From Agaribacillus aureus (GTDB lineage Bacteria > Bacteroidota > Bacteroidia > Cytophagales > Cyclobacteriaceae), in NCBI GenBank assembly GCA_030442055.1, contig JAUJEB010000011.1, positions 1-64,000 on the forward strand: DNA of 64,000 nt, written 5' to 3'. Below, piece by piece: positions 28,303 through 37,841 of the stretch. Made by a program: the position numbers and the translations under genes. Within the stretch, counting starts at the first letter, position 1, and the number at the start of each line of letters is the position of its first letter. The notes beneath the pieces are model-generated. The model had not been told where the DNA came from and searched no databases. It saw nothing but the letters and a program-made list of their open reading frames with translations.

Positions 28303-29610
28303 TTAGTGATTGATTAATTGTTGATAAATGCGATGTGTCTTTGAGGCGGCTGCATGCCAATCTACCTTTTCCAGATCCTTTTTGGTGTTAGCGACCAATT
28401 CCTCTTTCAAAGCTTTATTATTTACAACGGCAATGATGTAATCGGCAATTTTCTCAATATCCCAATAATCTGCTTTTAAAGCATGGTTGAGCACCTCCCC
28501 GACCCCAGATTGTCTGGAAACAATGCAGGGCACATCCTGCTGGGCTGCTTCCAACGCTGACAATCCAAAAGGTTCGGAAATGGAGGGCATCACATAAACG
28601 TCGGTGACTGACAAAAGTCTTTTTACACTTTCCCTGCCTAAAAAACCTGTAAAGTGAATTCTGTTGCTGATATTATAGGAAATAGCCTGGTCAATGAGCG
28701 CTGTAAATTTATCTCCTGTACCGGCTATCACAAAATGAATGTCGGGCACTGCGCTGAGCACTTTTTTTGCGATTTTTATAAATATTTCAGGCCCTTTTTG
28801 AAACGTCAGTCTACCCAGAAACAAAGCCGTTTTGAAATTTTTCAAATGCGTTAGTTGGATTGGTGTATTGCCATTAATGCCATTGTGTACAGTAAATATC
28901 TTTTCCTCTTTGATATGATAATGTTTTACAATATTGAACTTGGTCCAACTGCTTACCGCAAAGATAACATCCGCATTTTCCAGCGCTTCTTTCTCTATAT
29001 TATAGGTTTCGGTACCCAGCCCGTTTGGATTTCGATCCGTTTCCAACGAATGAACATGCAACGCTAAGGGTTTACCCGTCCTGGACTTGATAGCCATACC
29101 AGCCGGAAATGTCATCCAGTCATGCGCGTGGATAAGATCAAAGGTTTTATCGTCGGCAAGAAGGCTGGCAGAATGAGCAAACCGGCCAACGTTTTTCATC
29201 ATGTCGTTCCCGTAAAGTTCCAGGTCAACGCTACCATCCACTACAGACTCTTCCTCCCTGATACGGGTTTCTCTTACGGACCAGTCGGTAGAAAAAAAGG
29301 AATGGTCCATGTCTTTGTAAGGAGATAAATGGGTTTTTATACTATCGACATGATAGTGCCTGGTGGTTTCAGGTTCTTCCGTAAATCGCTTGAATTTTAA
29401 CTGACATTGGTCGAGCCCGATCAACTCCATGTTTTTCATCATGAAGGTGGATTTTGACTTCGGAATAATCAATGTAATATCGGCCAGGTCCTGTAACTCA
29501 TTGCATAAGCCATGGCAAGCTACGCCCAGGCCCCCATTTAAGATCGGCGGAAACTCCCAGCCTAACATAAGCACTTTTATTTTGGTTTGATTCCGATCTT
29601 TAGATTTCAT
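28303..29610 (-). CDS. GT-B glycosyltransferase (glycogen synthase-like / GT4)
   Basis: The protein has 435 residues with a two-domain GT-B fold. The N-terminal domain opens with VLMLGWEFPP and GGLGVACHG, the loop that contacts the nucleotide-sugar in glycogen synthases; HAHDWMTF follows near residue 165. The C-terminal domain has FLGRLTFQKGPEIF and the EPFGLSALEA motif (E-x7-E) that binds the donor. It is cytoplasmic. Coupled to the GH57 gene, it likely builds an alpha-1,4-glucan store. GT4 and GT5 are hard to separate by eye, so the exact donor (UDP- or ADP-glucose) is open. Confidence 0.88.
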   Translation of the reverse strand: MKSKDRNQTKIKVLMLGWEFPPILNGGLGVACHGLCNELQDLADITLIIPKSKSTFMMKNMELIGLDQCQLKFKRFTEEPETTRHYHVDSIKTHLSPYKDMDHSFFSTDWSVRETRIREEESVVDGSVDLELYGNDMMKNVGRFAHSASLLADDKTFDLIHAHDWMTFPAGMAIKSRTGKPLALHVHSLETDRNPNGLGTETYNIEKEALENADVIFAVSSWTKFNIVKHYHIKEEKIFTVHNGINGNTPIQLTHLKNFKTALFLGRLTFQKGPEIFIKIAKKVLSAVPDIHFVIAGTGDKFTALIDQAISYNISNRIHFTGFLGRESVKRLLSVTDVYVMPSISEPFGLSALEAAQQDVPCIVSRQSGVGEVLNHALKADYWDIEKIADYIIAVVNNKALKEELVANTKKDLEKVDWHAAASKTHRIYQQLINH

Positions 29611-30022
29611 TATACATTGGTAGCTGATTGTTGAATAGTCGATAAGTTGCTTATCATTGAATGTCTACAAATGTATGTAATTAACACTCGTCGATTCAAT
29701 AGGGTAAAAACCTAATTTGGTTTTTAAGCATTTCACCTAAATACGCTATACTACCCATAAAGGGCATTTTTCACCTCGTAACCTAGACACCTGATTCATT
29801 TGGCATTTCCGGGAAAGGATATTTTTAGGCGTAAAAAATGCACCTGAACCTTGTTACCTGTTCCGGCCATCGCACTCACACAGAAGGTCATTTAAAAATT
29901 AACAGCCTGGAATTGCCTTGCTCATCCTATAAATGTTTAGATTTTGTATTAAAAATCGTCTGTAAATTGAGGGTGTGTAAAATTTGATGTGTACATAGAG
30001 TCGTTAATGTAAAATAATACAC
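29611..30022. other. divergent intergenic region
   Basis: This region of 412 bp lies between the glycosyltransferase (minus) and the second ECF sigma gene (plus). It contains a good promoter candidate for the minus-strand pair (29668-29699). On the sigma side, TAAAATTTG and TAGATTTTG are near-matches to the -7 box but have one base too many. No gene or repeat seen. Confidence 0.5.
29668..29699 (-). promoter_or_regulatory. candidate Bacteroidota promoter for the glycosyltransferase-GH57 operon
   Basis: Read on the minus strand: TTG (29699-29697), a 21-nt spacer, then TACATTTG (29675-29668), an exact TAnnTTTG -7 box. It lies about 60 bp before the ATG at 29610. Confidence 0.45.
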
Positions 30023-30556
30023 TTGGAAAAGGAAGTCTTATTAAAGCTAAAAAAAGGGGATCAATCGGCGCTAAAGACTGTTTTTGACCAATATCTCGAG
30101 CCGTTGGTCCAATACGCATTTTCGTATATCGGCGATAAAGAGGCAGCCAAAGACGTGGTACAACAATTTTATGTCAGCCTATGGAAAAACCGGAAACATA
30201 TTGTTCCTGACACTTTCGAGTCTTATTTATTTGTATCTGTCAGAAACAGATCGGTTAACTACCTGAGGGATAATAAAAAATGGGTCAGCATGGACCAGGC
30301 TCCCCGGGAAACAGGCTATGATCCCGAACCGGCCCAAGGGGAAGAAAGGCAGCAGATCATCCAATCGTGTTTGCAATCGGGAATAGCGTCGCTACCAAAA
30401 AAATGTAAGCATGTCTTTCTACTCACTAAAGTAGAAGGTCTCACCTACGCTGAGGTAGCAGATGAACTAGGCATTTCGGTCAAAACCGTCGAGCGGCAAA
30501 TGGGTATAGCCCTAAAAAGACTAAGAGTGTTCATGGCCAATTATTCCTTGCCATGA
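30023..30556 (+). CDS. ECF RNA polymerase sigma factor (second locus)
   Basis: The protein has 177 residues. The start is TTG at 30023 (TTGGAAAAGGAA); an ATG 16 bases upstream runs straight into a stop, so TTG is the best choice. Region 2 spans about residues 10-80 (AKDVVQQFYVSLWKN), region 4 about 120-172 (SLPKKCKHVFLL ... LTYAEVADELGISVKTVERQM). It is followed by FecR, a TonB receptor with an STN domain, and a DUF4249 lipoprotein in one direction, so it should control that unit. Confidence 0.92.
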   Translation: MEKEVLLKLKKGDQSALKTVFDQYLEPLVQYAFSYIGDKEAAKDVVQQFYVSLWKNRKHIVPDTFESYLFVSVRNRSVNYLRDNKKWVSMDQAPRETGYDPEPAQGEERQQIIQSCLQSGIASLPKKCKHVFLLTKVEGLTYAEVADELGISVKTVERQMGIALKRLRVFMANYSLP

Positions 30557-30637
30557 GCTATAACGCGATTGTAAAAAAAATCCTGAAAATTGGGGGTAGG
30601 CAAAAATCCTGGTGTACTTCACAAAAAAGGCAATAAT

Positions 30638-31591
30638 ATGAATTGGGAAATATTAGCCAAGCACTTAAGTAATGAATTATCGCCCACAGAGACGGCTGAG
30701 GTCGAAGAGGCGATCAATAACAATGAAGCTGACAAAAACATATTCCAGGAAATTATGCAATGGTGGCCGGTACAAATAATGAAACGTGATGTTCACCTGT
30801 CACAGGAAGAAAAACAGGTGACATGGCAGGTAATTCATGCGGAGATCAATAAAACTACACCTTCCGGAATCCTGCAAAAAAAATGGGTAATCTCCATGGC
30901 GGCTTCTCTAGGCCTGTTATTGATCGCTTATCTAATCTGGCCGTCAAATCAACGGGTAGCTACTTCCAAAGGCCAGAAATCGGAAATTTCACTGGCGGAT
31001 GGGTCAACCGTTTTTCTTAACCATTCCAGCTCATTAAAATATCCCAGGTCTTTCGGCGAGGAGTCCCGTGAAATCAAATTAAAGGGCGAGGCGTTTTTTG
31101 ACGTTCAAAAAAATCCTGCGCTACCTTTTATCATCCATACCGGGAACACCTCCATTAGTGTATTGGGGACCTCCTTTAACGTATTTTCCCGGAAAGATCG
31201 CCAGACCATTGAAGTCACCGTCGTTACCGGGAAGGTGCTTTTTAGTCATGAAGACCGCCAGGAAATAATTCAGCCCGGAGAAAAGGGTGTTTACGATAGG
31301 ATCAAGCAGCGTCTTTACAAGATCCCGCAGGAGGATTTCAATGACCTGGCATGGCATAGCGGAAATCTGGCGTTTAAATCAACTACCTTTCGCCAGATCA
31401 AAACAATACTGGAAAAGGCCTTCGATATAACCATCGAAATGGACAATGCCGACTTAAACAAGTGTGTAGTCACCTCTACCATTCACTTTGAAGATCTCGA
31501 AGATGTCCTGGAGGTACTGGCCCTTACCATGGGGTTTGAATATGAAATAAATAAGGACCTTGTTAAAATATCAGGAGATGGATGCGATTAA
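30638..31591 (+). CDS. FecR family anti-sigma factor (second locus)
   Basis: The protein has 317 residues from ATG 30638, chosen because AAAAGG lies about 8 bases upstream and the product begins with the usual cytoplasmic sigma-binding region; an upstream in-frame TTG at 30590 would add 16 unlikely residues. There is one membrane helix near residues 77-96 (ISMAASLGLLLIAYLIW), a periplasmic FecR domain (LADGSTVFLNHSSSLKYP, GEAFFDV, VLGTSFNVF, VTGKVLF) and a C-terminal DUF4974 module. Its 3' end overlaps the receptor start by 14 bp, indicating translational coupling. Confidence 0.92.
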   Translation: MNWEILAKHLSNELSPTETAEVEEAINNNEADKNIFQEIMQWWPVQIMKRDVHLSQEEKQVTWQVIHAEINKTTPSGILQKKWVISMAASLGLLLIAYLIWPSNQRVATSKGQKSEISLADGSTVFLNHSSSLKYPRSFGEESREIKLKGEAFFDVQKNPALPFIIHTGNTSISVLGTSFNVFSRKDRQTIEVTVVTGKVLFSHEDRQEIIQPGEKGVYDRIKQRLYKIPQEDFNDLAWHSGNLAFKSTTFRQIKTILEKAFDITIEMDNADLNKCVVTSTIHFEDLEDVLEVLALTMGFEYEINKDLVKISGDGCD

Positions 31592-34193
31592 ATTATTGTT
31601 GCGATTAAGTGTAATAGCCATGTTTTTCCTGGCTGACACCACCATTGCCCAGATATCAGAGCCGATGCTACGATTTAAAAGCCAGGAATTAACGCTTTCA
31701 GAAGCCATCAAACAGGTATCTGAGCAAACGGATATCGCATTTTCCTACGTAGAAAGTCTTTTCCCCGGTGATCGAAAAATCAAACTTGATAAAGAGGTCT
31801 ATAACCTTTCGGAGTTTCTCGACCTGGCCTTCAAGCCTATCGGTGTGTCATGGACGCGAAGAAATAATTTAATCATACTTTCGAGAAAAAATAAGGGTCA
31901 AAAAAAAAAGATAACCATAAGCGGGTACCTGACAGACCAGGAATCCGGTGAAAGCCTCATCGGCGCCCATGTAGTCGATACCGACAAGTCGCACGGGATC
32001 ACTACAAACTCCTATGGTTTTTATAGCCTTACCACTGATAGCTACCCACAAAAAATCTCTTACTCCTTTATCGGGTATCAGTCGCATGAAAAAGTTTTGT
32101 ATAGCGACGGGGATACGACCATCAATGTGGTATTAAGCCCACAATCCGATTTACTGGAGGAAGTTGTCGTTAGCGGCCGGGTCCCAGTGGTCGAAAAAAG
32201 CCAAATGAGCAGCCTTACCCTGAAAAGCGAGGAAATTAAAGCTGTACCGATGCTGATGGGGGAAGCCGATATTTTAAAAACCATTCAACTCTTGCCCGGC
32301 ATACAATCAGGCGCTGAGGGTACATCGGGTATTTATGTTCGCGGCGGTGGGCCGGATCAGAATCTGATACTGTTAGACGGCGTGCCTGTTTACAATGCCA
32401 GCCACCTGTTTGGTTTCTTCTCTGTATTCAATGCGGATGCCATCCACCAGGTTGACGTCATCAAGGGAGGTTTTCCCGCCAGGTATGGCGGCAGGTTATC
32501 GTCGGTCATTGACATCAAAATGAAGGAGGGAAATCTCAATGAATTTCACGGTGAGGGAGCGATTGGAAATGTTGCCACAAAATTTACCATTGAGGGGCCT
32601 ATTAAAAAAGGAAAAACTTCCTATATGCTCTCCGGCAGGAGAACTTTCATGGACCTGTTTATCGTACCGTTGGCCAGACTTTCCAATAGTGAACGCATTA
32701 CCTCCTACCACTTTGAAGATTTTAACGGAAAGATCAATCATATTTTTTCTGACAGGGATCGAATATTTCTGAGCACTTATCTGGGACGGGATAAATTTTT
32801 TGAGGACATAGACCAGACATTTGGTTTTCAGGGCTTAAGAGAAACAACCAAGGAGGAAGCGGACATGAGCTGGGGGAATGTGACGACTGCTTTAAGGTGG
32901 AATCATGTTTACAATCCAAAACTATTTGGAAATGTGACGGCCACCTACAGCAGGTATGAATTTAATCTTTCCACATCGGTAGATACCAAAATAGAGTCAT
33001 CTGGAAAAACAAACAATATTTTCAGGCGAAATGACTACACTTCGAATGTCAGAGACTGGGCTTTAAAACTGGATTTTGATTACGTGCCTTCCGGCAATCA
33101 CCACATCAGGTTCGGTGGCGCTGCCGTACATCACCTGTTTAAGCCCGGCGCATCCAGGTTTCAATCGCACCTGGCTACGGATACGACCTTTGGTTCCTCA
33201 AAAATGGCTACACAGGAATTTTATGTCTATGCTGAGGATGAGATCAGAGTTTCGGAAAAATTTGGCCTGAATGCCGGGATACACATTTCCGGTTCCTCCA
33301 CTGAAAATACATTTTATAGCTCCGTACAGCCCAGATTTTCCACTAACTTCCAAATTACTGATTTTCTTTCCGTAAAGACCTCTTACGCAAAAATGGCCCA
33401 GTACGTCCACCTGTTGGTGAATTCCGGTGTGGGTCTAAATACCGATCTGTGGATCCCTGTAACCGATAGGGTAAAGCCCCAGCAATCCGACCAGATAGCA
33501 GCCGGCATCGCTGCGGAGGTGGCAAAGAAGTTTGAAATAACCATAGAGGGCTACTACAAATGGATGACTGACCTGATAGAATACAAGGATGGCGCAGGAT
33601 TCCTGGACATTGACGACGAGTGGGAGGACAAGATCGAAATTGGGGACGGCATCAGCTACGGCCTTGAATTCTTATTACAAAAGAGGCTGGGAAAAACCAC
33701 CGGCTGGTTGGGGTATACGTGGTCAAAGAATACCAGGGATTTTGAAAACCTGAATTTTGGCAAAGAATTTTATTACAGATACGACCGGAGACACGATGTA
33801 AGCCTGACTTTAAATCACAAGCTAAAACCTCACATCGATTTGGGATTGGTCTGGGTCTACGGCTCAGGCTTTCCGGTAACGTTGCCTACAGCTACCTATC
33901 AACGATCGGTAGGACACATTACCGGGAATCTGAACCGCACTAACCTGATCAAAGATTTCCCAGGAAGAAACGCCACCAGGATTAAAGATTATCACCGGCT
34001 GGATCTCAGCATAAGCTTTTCAAAACAAAAGAGATGGGGCCAGCGCAAATGGGTTGTCGGACTTTATAACACCTACTCCCGCCTAAACCCAACCTTCGTG
34101 GAATTCAATCCGAATTTTGAAAACAGAAGGGAATTCGTGCAATTGAGCCTGTTTCCCATTATTCCTTCTCTTAGCTATCAATTTAAATTTTAG
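31578..34193 (+). CDS. TonB-dependent outer-membrane receptor with STN and carboxypeptidase-like domains
   Basis: The protein has 871 residues from ATG 31578 (an in-frame TTG lies at 31560). AGGAG at 31571-31575 sits close to that ATG, and the product then opens with a normal signal peptide ending TIAQ. Domains in order: STN (about 35-90), carboxypeptidase-regulatory-like (about 100-185, GAHVVDTDKSHGITTNSYGFY), plug (about 205-320, IYVRGGGPDQNLILLDGVPVY), then the barrel with terminal Phe (YQFKF). It is shorter than SusC and lacks the SusC plug signature; the partner downstream is DUF4249, not SusD. The transported ligand is unknown; iron-type or peptide ligands are both possible. Confidence 0.92.
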   Translation: MDAIKLLLRLSVIAMFFLADTTIAQISEPMLRFKSQELTLSEAIKQVSEQTDIAFSYVESLFPGDRKIKLDKEVYNLSEFLDLAFKPIGVSWTRRNNLIILSRKNKGQKKKITISGYLTDQESGESLIGAHVVDTDKSHGITTNSYGFYSLTTDSYPQKISYSFIGYQSHEKVLYSDGDTTINVVLSPQSDLLEEVVVSGRVPVVEKSQMSSLTLKSEEIKAVPMLMGEADILKTIQLLPGIQSGAEGTSGIYVRGGGPDQNLILLDGVPVYNASHLFGFFSVFNADAIHQVDVIKGGFPARYGGRLSSVIDIKMKEGNLNEFHGEGAIGNVATKFTIEGPIKKGKTSYMLSGRRTFMDLFIVPLARLSNSERITSYHFEDFNGKINHIFSDRDRIFLSTYLGRDKFFEDIDQTFGFQGLRETTKEEADMSWGNVTTALRWNHVYNPKLFGNVTATYSRYEFNLSTSVDTKIESSGKTNNIFRRNDYTSNVRDWALKLDFDYVPSGNHHIRFGGAAVHHLFKPGASRFQSHLATDTTFGSSKMATQEFYVYAEDEIRVSEKFGLNAGIHISGSSTENTFYSSVQPRFSTNFQITDFLSVKTSYAKMAQYVHLLVNSGVGLNTDLWIPVTDRVKPQQSDQIAAGIAAEVAKKFEITIEGYYKWMTDLIEYKDGAGFLDIDDEWEDKIEIGDGISYGLEFLLQKRLGKTTGWLGYTWSKNTRDFENLNFGKEFYYRYDRRHDVSLTLNHKLKPHIDLGLVWVYGSGFPVTLPTATYQRSVGHITGNLNRTNLIKDFPGRNATRIKDYHRLDLSISFSKQKRWGQRKWVVGLYNTYSRLNPTFVEFNPNFENRREFVQLSLFPIIPSLSYQFKF

Positions 34194-34198
34194 ATCAA

Positions 34199-35107
34199 AT
34201 GAACAGGTTATTACTTTTAATACTTCTGATAATCTCCGCCGCCTGCGAAACACCTTTTGATCCTAAGGTTTCACCTGATACCAAGGTAGTTGTCAATTCA
34301 TTTTTTCATCCCGGAAATCCGTTAAAAGTGAATCTTACCAGTAGCAACTACATACTGGAACCAGAACAAATCAACCCTATAAACCAGGCGATAGTAAAGA
34401 TCTCTAATGATGAAGGAACGCATGAATTACTACTGGAAGATGGCAAGGGCAATTACGCCAGTTCGCTCATCCCAGAAGTCGGAAAAGAATATTTCCTTTC
34501 TGTTCAGGTACCGGGATTTCCCGAGGCAACTTCGGTGGATGTTATTCCCGCTTCAGTGCCCGTTCAGTCATTCACCGTCAGTACCCAAATTGCCAGCGTC
34601 AACCTGGATGGGTTTGGGTACCCGGCCAAACTGACATTTACAGATCCAGGTGCTGTGGAGAATTATTACGGTATAGAAGTAGTTATTCTTCGACCGGGTG
34701 CAGGCGACCTGTTAAATGGGAAGCAAGGTTTTCTCATCACAGAGGATCCCGATGTAGGTCTCACCGGCAATGTCGATATTCAAATCGGTGATTCCAGTTC
34801 CGTAGAGGCAGATCCTATCTTATTTTTTAATGACATCCGGTTTAACGGGAAGCCTCACACACTGAACTTTTTCATTGCTCCGATTAATGTGAATCTCTCC
34901 AGCCCTATTGGTTACGAAATCCATGTCGTATTAAAATCTCTCAGCAAAGATTATTATGATTACCTGCAAACGTCAGCCTTTCAAAAAAGAATTGAAGATG
35001 AAAACACTTTTGCCGCGCCTGTGCAGGTGGCCAATAACATTCAAAATGGTCTGGGTATCTTTGCCGGCTTTAGCTTCCATACCCTCGAGGCCGATTTACT
35101 GGAATGA
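34199..35107 (+). CDS. DUF4249 family lipoprotein
   Basis: The protein has 302 residues. Short SPII signal with lipobox SAAC (Cys16), then ETPFDP, the typical opening of DUF4249 proteins. Beta-rich with an Ig-like first half (VVVNSFFHPGNPLKVNLTSS). These proteins are regularly encoded directly after STN-containing TonB receptors in Bacteroidota and are thought to be surface partners of the receptor; the molecular role is not known. The start lies 5 bp after the receptor stop. Confidence 0.88.
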   Translation: MNRLLLLILLIISAACETPFDPKVSPDTKVVVNSFFHPGNPLKVNLTSSNYILEPEQINPINQAIVKISNDEGTHELLLEDGKGNYASSLIPEVGKEYFLSVQVPGFPEATSVDVIPASVPVQSFTVSTQIASVNLDGFGYPAKLTFTDPGAVENYYGIEVVILRPGAGDLLNGKQGFLITEDPDVGLTGNVDIQIGDSSSVEADPILFFNDIRFNGKPHTLNFFIAPINVNLSSPIGYEIHVVLKSLSKDYYDYLQTSAFQKRIEDENTFAAPVQVANNIQNGLGIFAGFSFHTLEADLLE

Positions 35108-35122
35108 GGACCTCGTTAAGGA

Positions 35123-36328
35123 TTAGTGAATATTCCCTCCTACCGGTAAACCACTTGGCACGGAGGATGGAACAGTTTTATCAAAGCTATCGTCGTTTAG
35201 CGTATTGAGAAAAGAAATGATAGGGCTCATTTCGCTTACTTTCAGACTTATTTCACTTACCAACGGATCCAGCTGTTCTTTTGTCAGATCTTCATTAATC
35301 CTGATACCGGCCGCAATATCTTCGTAAAACTCCAGTACCTCCTCCAGGGAAGACAATGTGCCGTTATGCATATATGGAAAGGTGAAGCGCAGATTACGCA
35401 GCGTAGGTGTTCGAAAAGCGTAAGTACTGTCAATACCCTTGTCGGGATCCGATAGTTTTTCATTGTGCCGGACACCAAGCACATGTTCTTTAAAATCTGA
35501 AAACATGGGGCCGTTATGGCAATTTCCGCAACCTGACTTCTTGAACTGCTCAAAGCCTTCCCGCTCCGATATGGAAATAGCTGACTGATCGCCGCGCATA
35601 TACTGGTCAAACCTGGAATTATTAGTCAGCAACGTCCGTTCAAAAGCTGCAATTGCTTTTCCAATATATTGGCTGGTGATGTTTTCACCCTGGCCAAAAG
35701 CTTCCTCAAAACGCTCCTGATATTCCGGAATTTGTTTAAGGCGGCTGACGATCTCAGGCAAAATTTCCTCTTTCGAATAATGAAGCCCCTTCATTTCTTC
35801 CAGCGACTTTATAGGTTCCAGCGCCTGATTTTCCAGACTTTTAGCACGTAGATCCCAAAACATCGGGACATTTTCCGGGGTGTATTGTTTGTTATTATTG
35901 ATCCCGTTAAAGGCGGTATTGAGGATGGTTGGAGAATTTCTTTTGGTAAAAGGGATATTATTTGGCGTTTTAAAAGCCCTGCGACGGCCAAAACCCTGCC
36001 CATTTACCCCTATCGATATATCCAGGCTCTCCGCGTAGCCGCTGGAAGGGTGGTGACAGGTAGCACAGGCCACATCTCTATTGCCGGAAAGAATGGGATC
36101 AAAAAACAGTAACCTGCCAAGTTCTACCTTTGCGGGATTTGCCCGGTTGTCAGCAGGTTCTTTTACGTCTCTGGGCAACGCTGAAAACCGGGAAAGACGA
36201 CGGATGAGCTGCTCCCGCTTTTGCGCCGAACTCAATTCCCGCTCTTTTGGCTTTTCCCGGCAGGCAAACACCAATGTTAAACTAAAAAATATAATCGAAC
36301 CAATTATTTGTAAGGGATTAATCCTCAT
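35123..36328 (-). CDS. di-heme cytochrome c peroxidase / MauG family lipoprotein
   Basis: The protein has 401 residues from ATG 36326-36328, chosen because it gives a lipoprotein signal with lipobox VFAC (Cys23); an in-frame ATG at 36379 would bury it. Two heme c motifs: CATCH (Cys88, Cys91, His92) and CGNCH (Cys267, Cys270, His271), spaced as in bacterial di-heme peroxidases. Further family motifs: FFDPILSGNRDVACATC and FRTPTLRNLRFTFPYMHNG. It would reduce peroxide or oxidise a protein or small molecule in the envelope. It faces the DUF4249 gene tail to tail with only 15 bp between. Confidence 0.93.
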   Translation of the reverse strand: MRINPLQIIGSIIFFSLTLVFACREKPKERELSSAQKREQLIRRLSRFSALPRDVKEPADNRANPAKVELGRLLFFDPILSGNRDVACATCHHPSSGYAESLDISIGVNGQGFGRRRAFKTPNNIPFTKRNSPTILNTAFNGINNNKQYTPENVPMFWDLRAKSLENQALEPIKSLEEMKGLHYSKEEILPEIVSRLKQIPEYQERFEEAFGQGENITSQYIGKAIAAFERTLLTNNSRFDQYMRGDQSAISISEREGFEQFKKSGCGNCHNGPMFSDFKEHVLGVRHNEKLSDPDKGIDSTYAFRTPTLRNLRFTFPYMHNGTLSSLEEVLEFYEDIAAGIRINEDLTKEQLDPLVSEISLKVSEMSPIISFLNTLNDDSFDKTVPSSVPSGLPVGGNIH

Positions 36329-36584
36329 GTGTGTTATTTTTTTCACGGCATTTAACATGCACTTTTCATTTGTAACCAAAAGATCTTTTCCGCTTGGCTA
36401 TTGGATTTAGCACAGCACCCATTGGTTAAGTCAGAGAAGGAAGGAGCTTGTTTTCCAAAAAATCAAATTTTTAGCAATATACAATATCCAAATAAATAAG
36501 TATCCCAAAAAAGCGTTTTTGGACATTTTATGGCTTATTTTCCTTGTCATTCCTTTCAGCTATTCCCGGAATATATTTAATGTT

Positions 36585-36890
36585 CTATAATTTTTCCGAC
36601 TGGGTTAATAAACACAGGCTGTCTTCTGTCGCCTCTACGGAGTGTGTAATGCCCACCGGTATGTCAAACTCATCATATTGCCGAAGCACTGTATTTCCCT
36701 TCTCCTCCATATATGTGACCGCCCCTTCCAATACCGTTAGCTTAGACGGCCATTTAGCCGTATGCGACAACATGATCATATCCTTATTGAACCCAATTAC
36801 CAACACCCTGAATGCGTTATTGTGATGAAGCGATTTGGCCACCGGGTGCTTCGCCTGCGCTAATTCATCTTTTATCTGTTTTATCACCAT
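36585..36890 (-). CDS. small cupin-domain protein
   Basis: The protein has 101 residues, one cupin barrel, cytoplasmic. The core strands are visible (LTVLEGAVTYMEEKG, DEFDIPVGITHSVEA), with His at the position of the second cupin motif; the first metal motif is weak (no HxH), so metal binding is doubtful. It lies between the di-heme peroxidase and a heme-binding protein gene on the same strand, suggesting an oxidative-stress or heme context. Confidence 0.8.
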   Translation of the reverse strand: MVIKQIKDELAQAKHPVAKSLHHNNAFRVLVIGFNKDMIMLSHTAKWPSKLTVLEGAVTYMEEKGNTVLRQYDEFDIPVGITHSVEATEDSLCLLTQSEKL

Positions 36891-37051
36891 GCTTAATTTA
36901 TGTTTTGAAATTTTCTAAAAAAGGCTTGAGCCCTTTTATTACGGGTAGTCCAATAGCCAACCAATACCACCCCTAAAGTTAAGTGTGGCGACAGGATCTG
37001 CCCGGTTTGAAATATGTTTGGTGCCGTAAGGTTTTTGCCGGATACCGGAGC

Positions 37052-37279
37052 TTATTTCCAATAATTATTGGCAGCGGCAACCGTTTGAAAGTTTATGGCG
37101 ACAACCTGTGAAGCAGCTGTTAAACTGTCGGCATTATTGGCGTATTCAGGTCTGAGTTTTTGTAATACTTCTTTATCCGGCTGCGTATATTTTACACCTC
37201 TGCGCGAAAGCAAAATAGCCAATTCAAATCCCTCCTGCGGGGAATCTGTCTTTAAAGATGATAACCATATTTCACTCAT
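37052..37279 (-). CDS. hexameric tyrosine-coordinated heme protein (HTHP family)
   Basis: The protein has 75 residues. The full length matches the HTHP family: TPQEGFxLA-like start (DSPQEGFELAILLSR), KYTQPD, RPEY with Tyr46 at the position of the heme-ligating tyrosine, and the ending FQTVAAANNYWK. HTHP forms a ring of six subunits binding six hemes and has weak peroxidase/catalase activity. No signal peptide, so cytoplasmic. It is 7 bp from the membrane-protein gene upstream and in the same orientation as the di-heme peroxidase. Confidence 0.85.
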   Translation of the reverse strand: MSEIWLSSLKTDSPQEGFELAILLSRRGVKYTQPDKEVLQKLRPEYANNADSLTAASQVVAINFQTVAAANNYWK

Positions 37280-37286
37280 GTCTTTA

Positions 37287-37790
37287 TTATTTACTTTTTA
37301 TTACAAATTCTTCTGTTGTCTCAAATTGCTGGGATTTACGGCCAATATAGTTTTTCCCATATATAAACTGAAATGTCATGACCAATAAGAGCATTGACTT
37401 CAGTACTTCCAGTGCTATGTAAAAAAAGTGGTTATTGTTTTGCGGTGGCGACCCTCCGTTGATAATCATCGAGGCACGGGCATCTAGGACGGGCAATAAA
37501 TATACTGACTGAACAGCCAGAATAATAAAAACCAAGCCAAGCCATAACCAGTTTTTTCTGGTCACACCAGACATCATAAAAGACAAGACAATGATCAAAA
37601 GCATTACCCATTCGACCTTATTGAGTGCAGCAAAGATTATTTTGCCAATTCCCAGCCCAATAGCCAGGGAGACAGCAGGCGCCTGAAATTTTAAGGGCGC
37701 CTCCATAAAGCTGATTGCCATGACAAATCCCAACCATAAAAGGGAGGCTATAAACCGGAGTGGGTAAGTATGATGCCGTACATTCGTCAT
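37287..37790 (-). CDS. polytopic membrane protein of unknown function in the heme cluster
   Basis: About 167 residues from ATG 37788-37790 (MTNVRHH); a GTG 39 bp upstream is in frame but less likely. Five hydrophobic segments are visible, including a first helix ending in SFMEAPLKFQAP, then GLGIGKIIFAALN, and a last helix before a charged tail (KSQQFETTEEF). It resembles DUF4149/TMEM205-type small membrane proteins, but I am not certain of the family. It is the first gene of the unit that continues into the HTHP gene 7 bp later. Confidence 0.65.
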   Translation of the reverse strand: MTNVRHHTYPLRFIASLLWLGFVMAISFMEAPLKFQAPAVSLAIGLGIGKIIFAALNKVEWVMLLIIVLSFMMSGVTRKNWLWLGLVFIILAVQSVYLLPVLDARASMIINGGSPPQNNNHFFYIALEVLKSMLLLVMTFQFIYGKNYIGRKSQQFETTEEFVIKSK

Positions 37791-37841
37791 GGCAACAATC
37801 CGATACTGTGTTCTGGTAATTTCCTGCACTTCGACATATTA

